Made by a program: the position numbers and the translations under genes. Source: Betaproteobacteria bacterium (GTDB taxonomy: Bacteria; Pseudomonadota; Gammaproteobacteria; Burkholderiales; Burkholderiaceae_C). Taken from it: DNA of 28,693 bases. Of the stretch, positions 7,825 through 15,782 are shown one piece after another; position 1 is the first letter of the stretch, and the number at the start of each line of letters is the position of its first letter. The stretch spans positions 1 through 28,693 of the forward strand of contig VBCQ01000241.1 of assembly GCA_005882155.1 (NCBI GenBank), written 5' to 3'. The notes under the pieces are model-generated. The model saw only the letters and a list, made by a program, of their open reading frames with translations, was not told where the DNA came from and made no database searches.

Positions 7825-10464
7825 ATGCGCCGCACCACACTGCTCGACTTCGCCATCGGCGCGACGCTCGCCGTCGTGCCGGTGATGCTCGCGATTTTGC
7901 TGCTCGTGGCGGTGATTCGCCCGCGCGAGCCGTCGGCGGTGTCGCCGTTGCGCGGGCCAGGCGATCGATATCTCAGCGTGCGCCATGTCGCGGCCTTGAA
8001 GACCTTCGAAGAGGCGATCGTGCGGCGCAGCGGCAGCACGCTATCGACGCCGAGTGCGGCCGACATGCTCGCCGGTGTTCCGCAGTGCCGCGCCGAATGG
8101 GACACGCCGTGGACCGCGCGCTGGATCGCGCGTTGGCATGACCACGGCACGCTCGCACCGTCACCCGCCGAGCACATCGCTGCGCAGTGGGCCGAGCTCG
8201 ATGCCGCGCTGTGGCGCTTCAGCACGCGGCCCAACACGCGGGTGGCGGGCGGTGTCGGCCTCGATGCGCAGCGCTGGTTCGACGCAGCGCGGCGCGTTCT
8301 CGGCGTGTCGCTCGAAACGCCGGAGTACCCGGGCCAGCGCTTCCAGCTCGCCTGTGCCGACCTCGCGACCGCGCTCGCGACGCTGTCGCGCGCCGACGCG
8401 CGCATGCTCGACGCGCTGGCATGGCGCGGCACCGAAGGCGCGAAGGTCGTCGCGCGCTGGCGTGCCGACCAGATGATGGAGATCGCGCCGCGCCAGGTCG
8501 CGCGCCACAACCCGTGGAACGGCGTGTCGGGCTGCATCTTTCTCGGCGGTCACGATGCGTCGGGCGCGGTCACCGCGCCGACCCATTTCATCGCCAGCGC
8601 GCACAGCGCGCAGGAGCGCTTGTGTGCGATGCCGGCCTTGTTCAACAGCGGCGATGCAGCGTCGACGACGGTGCCGACACCTCTCGCGGGCGAATCGCCG
8701 ACTGCGTTGTCGAGCGATGACGCGCGTTGGATGGTCCCGCCCTCGTTGCCGGCAATGCTGCAAGCGCTCGAGCCGCTGCGCAACCCGACCGGTGCGCTGT
8801 ATCGGCTGTACACCGAATCGCAAGCCGCCGCGTCGGACCCGCCGAGCGCGTATCGCTACGGGCCGAACCGCATCGTGCTCGACGGCGCGCCGGTCGATGT
8901 CGGCTTCTCGGTCGACCTGACGATCGTGCCGCCGCTTCAAGCACTCGCGCAGAAGACCGCGGCCTGCTACACCGGCCGGCACGATGTCTGCCGCGCGCTC
9001 GACATGCGGCGCGCCGAAGACAAAGGCCAGCCGCTGGGCAATCGCTTGCTCGAAGGCGCGATGGTTCGCATGGCCGCGGTCGCGGTGATCGATGTCGCAA
9101 CCGGCCGCATCGAAGCGCTCGCCGGTGCCATGTCGCCTTGCGCGCGCTCGGAAGTCGACGGCCCCGGCCGCGATGCGAATTGCGACAAGCGCATGCCTTA
9201 CCCGGTTCGCTATCGGCCCGATGCGCTGCTGAATCCCGCGGTGTTCCACGACGCGATGCCGGCGTCGACGATCAAGCCGATCATGGCCGCGGCCTTCCTC
9301 ACCGATCGCGACGTCGGCGCGCGCTGGCTGGCCGCCGAGCGCGCCGAGATGAAGCGCACGGCGATGCCCTCGCACGACAGCATGCGCGGTCAGTTGATGC
9401 GCTCCGACTCGGCGCGCTTTCTCGATCGCATGTTCTGCAGCGACAAAAGCTTCGATCATTGCCATCGACCGTGGGACGTGCAGGCAATGGCGTCGGCATT
9501 CGGCTGGAACAACGGCTGCATCGAGCCGCGTGTCGATTGCGGCAAGCAGGACCTGCTGTTCGGCCGCGCCGTCGACGCGACTGCGGAAGCCGGCGCGATT
9601 CGGCCGCTCGCGACACCGGTGGCCTTCGGCCGCTTGCTCAGCGAGCCGGTCGCCGGCCGCCTCGGCGCGCCGCTGCACCTGACGCCGGCGATGGTGCTGA
9701 ACCCGGCGATCGTTCGCCGCTGCGCGGCCGGCGCCGACGGTCGCGCGCGCAGCAAGGACGACTGGGAGAAATGCAGCGGCGGCGCGGTCGTCGATATCGT
9801 CGCCGAAGGCTGGGGTCAGGGCCATGCGCGATCGAGCGCGCTCGGCATTGCAGGGATGATGGCCACGCTCGCCGCGGCAGCGAACGGACAGGCCGACGTG
9901 CGGCGGCCGCATCTCGTGGAGTCGCTGCGCGGTGTTGCCAACGGCAAGCCGGCGACGCTCGCCTCGGCGGTCGAGCGCTGGGAACTCGCCGCGCCGCAAG
10001 CCAATCGCGTGTCGCACGACGCCGCCGAAGTGATCCTGAGCGGCCTGTCGTACGGTCATCGGGCCGGCACATCGCGCACTGCCTGCGAGCAGGTGTTCGA
10101 TGCGCGTGCCTGCCGCGACATCGAATGGCTCGCCGGCAAGACCGGCACGCCGAGCTTTCCGAGCGACGACTTTTCGCTCGATCAATTGGTGAAGCTGTGC
10201 GGCCGCCCCGACGAAGCGCGGCGCAGCAACGAACCCGCATGCGGCGCGCTGCGCCCATACAAGTGGTACGTCGCCGCGTATCGCAGCGATGCGCATGGCA
10301 GCGGCCCATGGACCAAAGTGATCGCGGTGCTGACCGAGCGCAACTGGACCGTGCAAGGTGGCCGCATCCACGGCGCCGGCGATCACGGGCCGAATCCAGC
10401 GGCGGAAATCGCGATGCAGATCACTGGGCGACAGCTCGGTGTCATCCCGGGAGCGGCGCCATGA
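7825..10464 (+). CDS. Penicillin-binding protein transpeptidase, partner of the SEDS protein; Cys-rich
   Basis: An 879-residue protein with one N-terminal membrane helix (about residues 8-30) and an otherwise extracytoplasmic body. The transpeptidase domain occupies the C-terminal half: AVAVIDVATGRIEALAG, then SxxK as STIK (Ser481, Lys484), a WGQGHARSSALGIAGMMATL block equivalent to the helix before the active site in class B PBPs, and KTG at 772-774 in AGKTGTP. At the expected place of the SxN motif the sequence reads RSDSARF (residues 526-532), so Ser replaces Asn. Eighteen Cys are spread along the chain, which is very unusual for a PBP and suggests disulfides. No glycosyltransferase 51 domain was seen, so it should cross-link glycan made by the SEDS protein. 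The N-terminal ~350 residues match no pedestal domain I recognise. The stop overlaps the next start (ATGA). Confidence 0.85.
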   Translation: MRRTTLLDFAIGATLAVVPVMLAILLLVAVIRPREPSAVSPLRGPGDRYLSVRHVAALKTFEEAIVRRSGSTLSTPSAADMLAGVPQCRAEWDTPWTARWIARWHDHGTLAPSPAEHIAAQWAELDAALWRFSTRPNTRVAGGVGLDAQRWFDAARRVLGVSLETPEYPGQRFQLACADLATALATLSRADARMLDALAWRGTEGAKVVARWRADQMMEIAPRQVARHNPWNGVSGCIFLGGHDASGAVTAPTHFIASAHSAQERLCAMPALFNSGDAASTTVPTPLAGESPTALSSDDARWMVPPSLPAMLQALEPLRNPTGALYRLYTESQAAASDPPSAYRYGPNRIVLDGAPVDVGFSVDLTIVPPLQALAQKTAACYTGRHDVCRALDMRRAEDKGQPLGNRLLEGAMVRMAAVAVIDVATGRIEALAGAMSPCARSEVDGPGRDANCDKRMPYPVRYRPDALLNPAVFHDAMPASTIKPIMAAAFLTDRDVGARWLAAERAEMKRTAMPSHDSMRGQLMRSDSARFLDRMFCSDKSFDHCHRPWDVQAMASAFGWNNGCIEPRVDCGKQDLLFGRAVDATAEAGAIRPLATPVAFGRLLSEPVAGRLGAPLHLTPAMVLNPAIVRRCAAGADGRARSKDDWEKCSGGAVVDIVAEGWGQGHARSSALGIAGMMATLAAAANGQADVRRPHLVESLRGVANGKPATLASAVERWELAAPQANRVSHDAAEVILSGLSYGHRAGTSRTACEQVFDARACRDIEWLAGKTGTPSFPSDDFSLDQLVKLCGRPDEARRSNEPACGALRPYKWYVAAYRSDAHGSGPWTKVIAVLTERNWTVQGGRIHGAGDHGPNPAAEIAMQITGRQLGVIPGAAP

Positions 10465-10781
10465 AGTCGGCTGTTCGCGAAACCTTGCCGGCGCCGCTGG
10501 TGTGGACCTTCGATGGACCGGTCGAGCGTTGTCTCGCCGATATCGAAGACACCTTGCGACGCGCGATCGTGTTGATCGGCGACGTGTCGCGGGTGGCGCT
10601 GCTGCTCGACGTGTCGTTGCCGGCGTTGCAGCAGCGCGTCGATGCGGGGGATGCGTTGCAGCCGGCCTGGAGCGGCTTCATCGAGCGCATCGCGCGCTAT
10701 GGATTGCCGGCGTCGCCGCGGGTGCGGCATCTGCGTGGGGCAGGGCCGTTGCTGACGCTGGTGGTGGCTTATCGGAATTGA
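10461..10781 (+). CDS. Small protein of unknown function in the SEDS-PBP cluster
   Basis: A 106-residue protein. ATG 10461 overlaps the PBP stop (ATGA) and has GGGAG about 7 bases upstream, so translation is probably coupled. There is no signal peptide or clear membrane helix; the middle is helical (RRAIVLIGDVSRVALLLDVS and an 'ALQQRVDAGD' helix that looks faintly like a helix-turn-helix), followed by a basic stretch and a short hydrophobic strand at the end. I do not recognise the family. Its codon use fits its neighbours and it sits in the coupled run, so it is probably real. It may be a cytoplasmic adaptor of the cluster, but nothing in the sequence proves that. Confidence 0.65.
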   Translation: MKSAVRETLPAPLVWTFDGPVERCLADIEDTLRRAIVLIGDVSRVALLLDVSLPALQQRVDAGDALQPAWSGFIERIARYGLPASPRVRHLRGAGPLLTLVVAYRN

Positions 10782-10984
10782 AGGGGATTGCGGAATGTGG
10801 TCAGGGACTTCGACAGGCTCAGTCCGAGCGGGTTTATTCCCCGCGCGGGCCCAATCCCCGTTCGGGCTGACCCTTCGACGCGCTCAGGACAGGGTTCGCT
10901 GCGCGAATCGAAGCCCTCTCCGAACACAAACCCCCACCCGTTCGGACTGAGCCTGTCGAAGTCCCGCACCCGGAGAACCAAATC
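10782..10984. other. 203-base gap within the cluster, filled with repeats
   Basis: No coding potential of its own. It is the only long gap between 5445 and 15782 and consists almost entirely of repeat sequence (10804-10965). GGAGA at 10972-10976 is the ribosome-binding site of the FHA gene. No promoter could be identified by eye. Confidence 0.7.
10804..10965. repeat. Large inverted repeat of the 'CTTCGACAGGCTCAG' intergenic family
   Basis: The left arm 10804-10833 and right arm 10936-10965 are 30-base reverse complements with one mismatch. Between them, 10858-10890 is a related unit with the core 'CCGTTCGGGCTGA..CTTCGACGCGCTCAGGAC', followed by another imperfect hairpin at about 10891-10917. 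Such units are scattered in many copies in high-GC proteobacterial genomes. As RNA, the arms would form a long stem at the junction between the SEDS/PBP/small gene and the FHA/PP2C/kinase genes. There is no U-tract. Confidence 0.85.
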
Positions 10985-12409
10985 ATGTCGCTCAAATCTT
11001 GGGTCCTCGACCGCGTCCATCGCATCAACGGCGTCATCGTGCGTGGGGACCTCCCGCCGCGCGAGCCGGCTTTCGCGCCGTCGACATCCAGCTGGTCGCG
11101 CAGCCAAACGCCCGACTCCGCGCTGACCGAAGCCGAGCACCTCGGGCCCTACGCAGCGCTGGTCGCCGCGATCCGCGACGAGCTCGAGCACTTCATCGTG
11201 AGCCATGTGCGATTGCATCTGGCGATCGCCGATTACGACCGCTTCGTGCTGACCTCGATCGGCGTCGATTGCCCGCAAGGCGGCGACGCGCGTGCGCTGC
11301 TGCAGCAGTTCATGCGCGAGTTCAAGCCAGAGCAGGTCAAGCGCTACCTCGCACGCGAAGTCATCGGTGGGCTGCCGAACGCGTCGGCGATCGACCTCAC
11401 GCAATTCGCCGGGCTCCTCGATGCACGCTCGCGCGACGACGACGCCGACGAAGAGGACGACTACGCCGAGCTGATCGAATCGCTGCGCGCGGCGCCGCCA
11501 TCTGGCAGTGTGCGGCCGTATCAGGTCAGCATCGTCGGCCGTTGGGCCGAGCTCGATGCGACGCGTGCCAATCCGGTCACCGCGACCGCGGTCCACACGA
11601 CGCTGACGACGCCGCTCGCCGGTCTGCGCTGCGAGTTCGATATCGAAGACGCCGACGGCCGGCGCCGCGTGGTGCTGCAGTCGGTCGTGCCCGGACGTCG
11701 CTACATCGTCGGCAAGGACGAGGGCTGCGACATTCGCGTCAACGGCAGCTACACCAGCCGGCGCCACGCCGAGATCTGGCTCGACAAGGGCGCGTGGTGG
11801 GTCAGCGATGCGGGATCGACCAACGGCATCCGTGTCGAAGGAGCTACGGGTTCGATCGAGCGCAGTGGCGGCCCCGAGAACGGTGGCGCCGTCGAGCAGC
11901 CGATCAAGTTGCCCGACGCTGCGCGCATCGTGCTGTCAGCGCGCTCGCACGGCCCGGCGAGCGAATACCCGTCGGTGGCGTTGCATTCGCCGGCAGGCAC
12001 GTCGATGCGCGCAACGCCGACGACGCAGATCGCACCGACCCCGAAGACCGCCCTGACGCCCATCGTCGCGACGCGCCAGGCGGTGCTGACGATGACGGCG
12101 CGCGTCGCCTCGGGCGAGCGAACGCTCGAGCTGCGGGCCGCGGCGCTGCCGATCGCGATCGGCCGCTCGCGCAACCAGCAACTCATCGTCGATCGTATTC
12201 ACGAGGCGGTGTCGGGCCATCACCTGGAGATCATCGAGCTCGACGAATCAGGCGCGCAAGTGGTCGTGCACGGCGACAACGGCGTCGTCGTCGACGGCGT
12301 GAGCCACGCGGTCGGGACGCAGTTCCGCTGGAACATCGGCCAGACGATGGTGCTCGGTGCCGGCTTGAAGAGCCATCCGCCATGCAGCCTCGTGCTGTCG
12401 CGGCCATGA
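10985..12409 (+). CDS. Protein with two FHA domains (phosphothreonine reader)
   Basis: A 474-residue cytoplasmic protein; ATG 10985 has GGAGA 8 bases upstream. The N-terminal ~220 residues are a helical domain with an acidic patch (DDDADEEDD, about 157-165) that I do not recognise. FHA domain 1 (about 225-310) has the canonical RYIVGKDEGCDIRV, SYTSRRHAEI and DAGSTNGIRVEG, so the Arg/Ser/His/Asn phosphopeptide-binding set is intact. After a Thr/Pro/Ala-rich linker (about 325-370) with several TP sites, FHA domain 2 (about 372-462) has IAIGRSRNQQLIVD and VSGHHLEII. The Thr-rich linker could itself be a kinase target. FHA domains bind phosphothreonine, so the likely partners are proteins phosphorylated by the kinase encoded downstream. 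The stop overlaps the phosphatase start (ATGA). Confidence 0.9.
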   Translation: MSLKSWVLDRVHRINGVIVRGDLPPREPAFAPSTSSWSRSQTPDSALTEAEHLGPYAALVAAIRDELEHFIVSHVRLHLAIADYDRFVLTSIGVDCPQGGDARALLQQFMREFKPEQVKRYLAREVIGGLPNASAIDLTQFAGLLDARSRDDDADEEDDYAELIESLRAAPPSGSVRPYQVSIVGRWAELDATRANPVTATAVHTTLTTPLAGLRCEFDIEDADGRRRVVLQSVVPGRRYIVGKDEGCDIRVNGSYTSRRHAEIWLDKGAWWVSDAGSTNGIRVEGATGSIERSGGPENGGAVEQPIKLPDAARIVLSARSHGPASEYPSVALHSPAGTSMRATPTTQIAPTPKTALTPIVATRQAVLTMTARVASGERTLELRAAALPIAIGRSRNQQLIVDRIHEAVSGHHLEIIELDESGAQVVVHGDNGVVVDGVSHAVGTQFRWNIGQTMVLGAGLKSHPPCSLVLSRP

Positions 12410-13254
12410 GCGTGATCACGCCTCTGGAGCCCGCAGCCGCGCGCGGCAAGCGCGGTGCCGGTCAGCAGTCGGTCCACTCGACCGCGTTCGGTCGTGTCGC
12501 CGCCGCGGTCGCGTCGTCGCGCGGCAGCGTGCACTCGGTCAACGAAGACGCGCACAGCGTGCTCGGCCGCGCGGCGAAGGTTTTCGTCGTCGCCGACGGC
12601 GTCGGCGGCGGCGCGATGGCGGCGATGGCGAGCCGCGAGCTCGTCGCGCATCTGCATGCCGCGCTCGACCACCACCGCATCGGCTCGACCGCGGTGTGCG
12701 ACGCGATGCTCGCCGCCGACCGCGCGATCGCCGAGAGCATCGCCGAGCTGACCGATTCGCCGGGTGCGGCGACGGTCGCGCTGTGCGCACCGGTCAACGT
12801 GTTCTCGTCGCGCTGGCTCGTCGCCTGGGTCGGCGATTGCCGCGTCTACCGCGTCGGCGCGAACGGCGACGGCGCGATCGACGTGCTGACGCAGGACGAC
12901 ACCTTCGAGCATCTGAACGAGATTCCGCCGCCCGGCAGCGCGCTCGAAGACCCGGCGCGCATGGTCGGCAACGGCGCCGTGCTGAGCCCGAACATCGTCT
13001 TCACCGGGCTGCGGCGCGGCGAGATGCTGCTGATGTGCAGCGACGGCGTGCACAAGCATGTCGAGCCGAGCGAGCTCGCACGTGCGCCCGACACGTCGCA
13101 GCCGCTGATCAAGCGCTGCGAAGAATTGATCGCGCTGGCACGCGCCAACGGCAGCACCGACGACGCCACTGTGCTGCTGGTTCAGCGCGGCGGCCTCGGC
13201 GTTCCATGGACGAGCCGGCAGGCCGACGCCGCCGACGGGACGACACTCGAATGA
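12406..13254 (+). CDS. PP2C-family Ser/Thr protein phosphatase
   Basis: A 282-residue protein, standard for a stand-alone bacterial PP2C. ATG 12406 overlaps the FHA stop. All metal-binding motifs are visible: SVNEDAH (Glu47/Asp48), VVADGVGGG (Asp64), VGDCRVYR (Asp144; the usual Ser of GDSR is Cys), LMCSDGVHKHV (Asp213) and STDDATVLLV (Asp252/Asp253). It should be an Mn/Mg-dependent, cytoplasmic phosphatase. By context it would remove phosphates placed by the adjacent kinase, from the kinase itself, the FHA protein or cytosolic parts of the wall enzymes. No membrane segment is present. The stop overlaps the kinase start (ATGA), so kinase and phosphatase levels are probably tied by translational coupling. 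Confidence 0.93.
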   Translation: MSVITPLEPAAARGKRGAGQQSVHSTAFGRVAAAVASSRGSVHSVNEDAHSVLGRAAKVFVVADGVGGGAMAAMASRELVAHLHAALDHHRIGSTAVCDAMLAADRAIAESIAELTDSPGAATVALCAPVNVFSSRWLVAWVGDCRVYRVGANGDGAIDVLTQDDTFEHLNEIPPPGSALEDPARMVGNGAVLSPNIVFTGLRRGEMLLMCSDGVHKHVEPSELARAPDTSQPLIKRCEELIALARANGSTDDATVLLVQRGGLGVPWTSRQADAADGTTLE

Positions 13255-15782
13255 CCCCCGAGAACATCGAGCGCGTCTTCGGACGCAGCCGCCTCAAGAT
13301 GGTGACCGGCGAGCACGTCGAAGTGTTTCGCGAAGAGGCGCTGCCGGGCGAGCGGCGGCGCTACACCAAGCGCTTCCTGTCGAGCATGGGCGCGGACTTT
13401 CGCCATTGGACCGAGCGCGAGTGGCGCATCCTCGCGCGCCTCGTCGGCCACGGCATCGGCCCGGTGCCCGACGTCGTCCAGTTCGACCGCGGTGCCGGCG
13501 GCGGCGCGGCGCTGGTGCAGACCTACGACGCCGGCATCACTGTCGATCACTGGGCGACCTTGTTGCCTGTCGAGCGCGATGGCGTCGTGCTGCGCCATGT
13601 GTTCGAGGACTGCGCGCATTGGTGGGCGCTGGCGCGACATGGCCTGATCGCGCTCGACGCGATCCATGAGTTGCAGCTCGTGCACCTCGATCTGAAAGCC
13701 GACAACGTCTGCATTCCGTACGGGCCCCCCGACTTCGATCCGGCCCGGCCCGAGCAGATCGTGAGACCGCTGTTCGAACAGATCGCGTTGATTGATTTCG
13801 CGTTCTCGCTGGTGTCGGGCGAGCCGCTGAAGACGGCGTTCCCGATCGGCCACCAGGCCGAGTTCGATTACCAGTCGCCGCGCCTGCTGCACGCGCTCGA
13901 GGCTGGGCGGCACGGCAACCTGCTGCCGACGCGGCAGCTCGATTGGCGCTGCGACGTGTTCAGCTTGGCCGCGATGCTTCGCCGCTATCTGCCGGGCGCC
14001 GACACCGACGGCGCCGGAGGCTGGACGCGACAGCGGCTCGCCGTTGCGTTGTCGCTGGTGCGGCGTCTGGTCGACGCGCACGACCGCGGCACGCCGGCGC
14101 AACGGCCGCACAAGGAATTGATCGAGATCGCGTCGCGCGCGCTGCGCGACAAGGATCTCGCAGCGTCGCTCGCGCGCGGCTGGCGGCTCGCGCGCGACGC
14201 CGGCATCGCAGCGATCGAGACGCGAACGCCGGTGACGCGGATTGCGTTGCCGATCAACGCAGCGGCCGTCGAGCCTGTCTTTGCGCGCGAGCAGCCACCA
14301 CGCAAGCTCGGCGATGGTGCTCGCCGCGCATGGTGGGTCGCGGGCATCGCGAGCGCGGGCGCGCTCGCTGTGCCCTTGCTCGGCGAAGCGTGGTTGATGC
14401 TGCAGCGCGATGGCAGCGCGGTGCCGGCGAGCGCGCAGGCGGATTCGAAGACGCCGGCTGCGAAAGAGCTCGTCGCGCAAGCGCCGGTCGATGCAACACC
14501 GGCGCCCGCGGCATTGCCTGCTTCGGCTGCGACGCCGATGCTCGTGCCGCCAGCGGTACCGGCGTCGGCCGCGATGATGGCGCCAACGCCGGCATCGGCA
14601 CCGACTGCTGCGCAAGCGCCCGCTGCAACGCCAACCGATGCGCCACCGGCACCCGCAACGGTACCGGCTAAGGCCGAAGTCGCCGCCGCCGTGCCGCGCG
14701 CCGCGCCGCCACCTGCGGTCGCTGCACTGCCTCGACCCGCAGCGCGGTTCAAGCCGAAGCCCGTGGTCGTTGTTCGCAAGCCGAGTGCGCCGTCTGCGGC
14801 GCCGCGCGTCACGCTGGCACCCGCGCCGCCGTTCGCCGCTGCGGCCGGGCCGGTGCGCAAGCGCGGCCCTGTGGCGACACCTGCGCCGGCACCGTTGCCT
14901 GCGCCGACGACGGTCGTCGCGGCAGCAGCGGCTCCGGCGGCACCGGCCGTGACGACGATATCGATGCCGAGCGCAACGACATCGAATCCGCTGCCGGCGC
15001 CACTGCCCGCGCCGATTCCCGTGCCTGCCCCCGCCGTCACGCCGGTCAAGATCGCCGAGCCTCCCGCGCCGCAGCTTCCCGACGACTTCTCGATGCGCGC
15101 CGCGGTGCTGATGGCCGAGCACATGCCGCAACTCGCGCAGCGTGCCGAGCGCCGCGTGTTGCGCGCATTGCATGTCGCTGCGCAAGCCGACAACCCGTGG
15201 CAGAACGCCGAGATCGTCGATGCGGCGAAGTCGGCGCGTCTTGCGCCCGACGAGACCTTGCCGATGGTCGCTGCATCGTCCGTCGACGCGAAGCTGCTCA
15301 GTGATGCGGCCGACGCTGCATTCTGGAACGAGCGCAATCCGCAACACGCGCTGAACCTGCAGACGCGCGCCTTCGGTGCCGACCCGCACAACGCGGTGAT
15401 CGCCGCCAACCTCGCGTTCTATTACCTCAAGCAGCGACCGGCGCGCGCCGAAGCGGCACGTCAGTTGGCGTTGTACGCGCTGACGATGCCGGACCCGCGC
15501 TTCCCGCAAGGCCGCATCGAGGACTGGACGAACTTCGCGATCGCGAGCGCGCTCGTCGGCCGCGAGCGCGATGCGCGCAACGCGCTGTTCGTGACGCTCG
15601 CGCTGTCGCCGAGTGTCGACCGCCAATGCCGCAACGCCGTCGCTGCCGTCACGTTGCACGGCGAGCGGATGCGGGCGCCGACCGAAGCGATGCTCGCGCG
15701 CATCCGCACCTGGGGACGCTCGCAGGAGTCGTCGTTCTGCCGCTGGCCGCCGAGCTGGTGGGCCGGGGTCAGGTCGCCTTGA
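13251..15782 (+). CDS. Transmembrane Ser/Thr kinase-like protein with extracytoplasmic C-terminal domain
   Basis: An 843-residue protein; the start is set by the ATGA overlap at 13251. The kinase-like part (about residues 10-300) has a candidate ATP Lys40 in YTKRF, helix-C Glu55/57, a complete catalytic loop HLDLKADN (Asp147, Lys149, Asn152), and IDFAF with Asp182 where DFG is usual. No Gly-rich loop is visible, so it is a divergent kinase, probably active because Lys, catalytic Asp, Asn and metal Asp are all kept. One membrane helix lies at about 361-384, followed by a ~220-residue Ala/Pro-rich tether outside the membrane. The final ~230 residues are helical and TPR-like (PHNAVIAANLAFYYL). 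No PASTA repeats were seen. Expected role: sensing wall or envelope state and phosphorylating cytosolic targets. Its 3' end overlaps the convergent nitrilase gene by 14 bases. Confidence 0.82.
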   Translation: MTPENIERVFGRSRLKMVTGEHVEVFREEALPGERRRYTKRFLSSMGADFRHWTEREWRILARLVGHGIGPVPDVVQFDRGAGGGAALVQTYDAGITVDHWATLLPVERDGVVLRHVFEDCAHWWALARHGLIALDAIHELQLVHLDLKADNVCIPYGPPDFDPARPEQIVRPLFEQIALIDFAFSLVSGEPLKTAFPIGHQAEFDYQSPRLLHALEAGRHGNLLPTRQLDWRCDVFSLAAMLRRYLPGADTDGAGGWTRQRLAVALSLVRRLVDAHDRGTPAQRPHKELIEIASRALRDKDLAASLARGWRLARDAGIAAIETRTPVTRIALPINAAAVEPVFAREQPPRKLGDGARRAWWVAGIASAGALAVPLLGEAWLMLQRDGSAVPASAQADSKTPAAKELVAQAPVDATPAPAALPASAATPMLVPPAVPASAAMMAPTPASAPTAAQAPAATPTDAPPAPATVPAKAEVAAAVPRAAPPPAVAALPRPAARFKPKPVVVVRKPSAPSAAPRVTLAPAPPFAAAAGPVRKRGPVATPAPAPLPAPTTVVAAAAAPAAPAVTTISMPSATTSNPLPAPLPAPIPVPAPAVTPVKIAEPPAPQLPDDFSMRAAVLMAEHMPQLAQRAERRVLRALHVAAQADNPWQNAEIVDAAKSARLAPDETLPMVAASSVDAKLLSDAADAAFWNERNPQHALNLQTRAFGADPHNAVIAANLAFYYLKQRPARAEAARQLALYALTMPDPRFPQGRIEDWTNFAIASALVGRERDARNALFVTLALSPSVDRQCRNAVAAVTLHGERMRAPTEAMLARIRTWGRSQESSFCRWPPSWWAGVRSP

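Noticed and set aside
8161..10386. 741-codon minus-strand frame opposite the PBP gene
   Set aside because: Low-complexity Arg/Ala/Gly product with no domain; the plus frame has the PBP motifs.
14440..15050. Tandem DNA repeat within the kinase gene
   Set aside because: The Ala/Pro codons give a repetitive look, but no fixed-length unit recurs; it is a low-complexity linker.
13182..15659. 825-codon minus-strand frame and a 474-codon one at 13985-15409 opposite the kinase
   Set aside because: Shadow frames. The Gly/Ala/Thr-rich stretch only mirrors the Ala/Pro tether; no ribosome-binding site or motif supports them.
10985..15782. Type VI secretion regulation module (Fha/PppA/PpkA)
   Set aside because: The trio would fit, but no T6SS structural gene is present and the neighbours are SEDS and PBP genes; kept only as an alternative to exclude.
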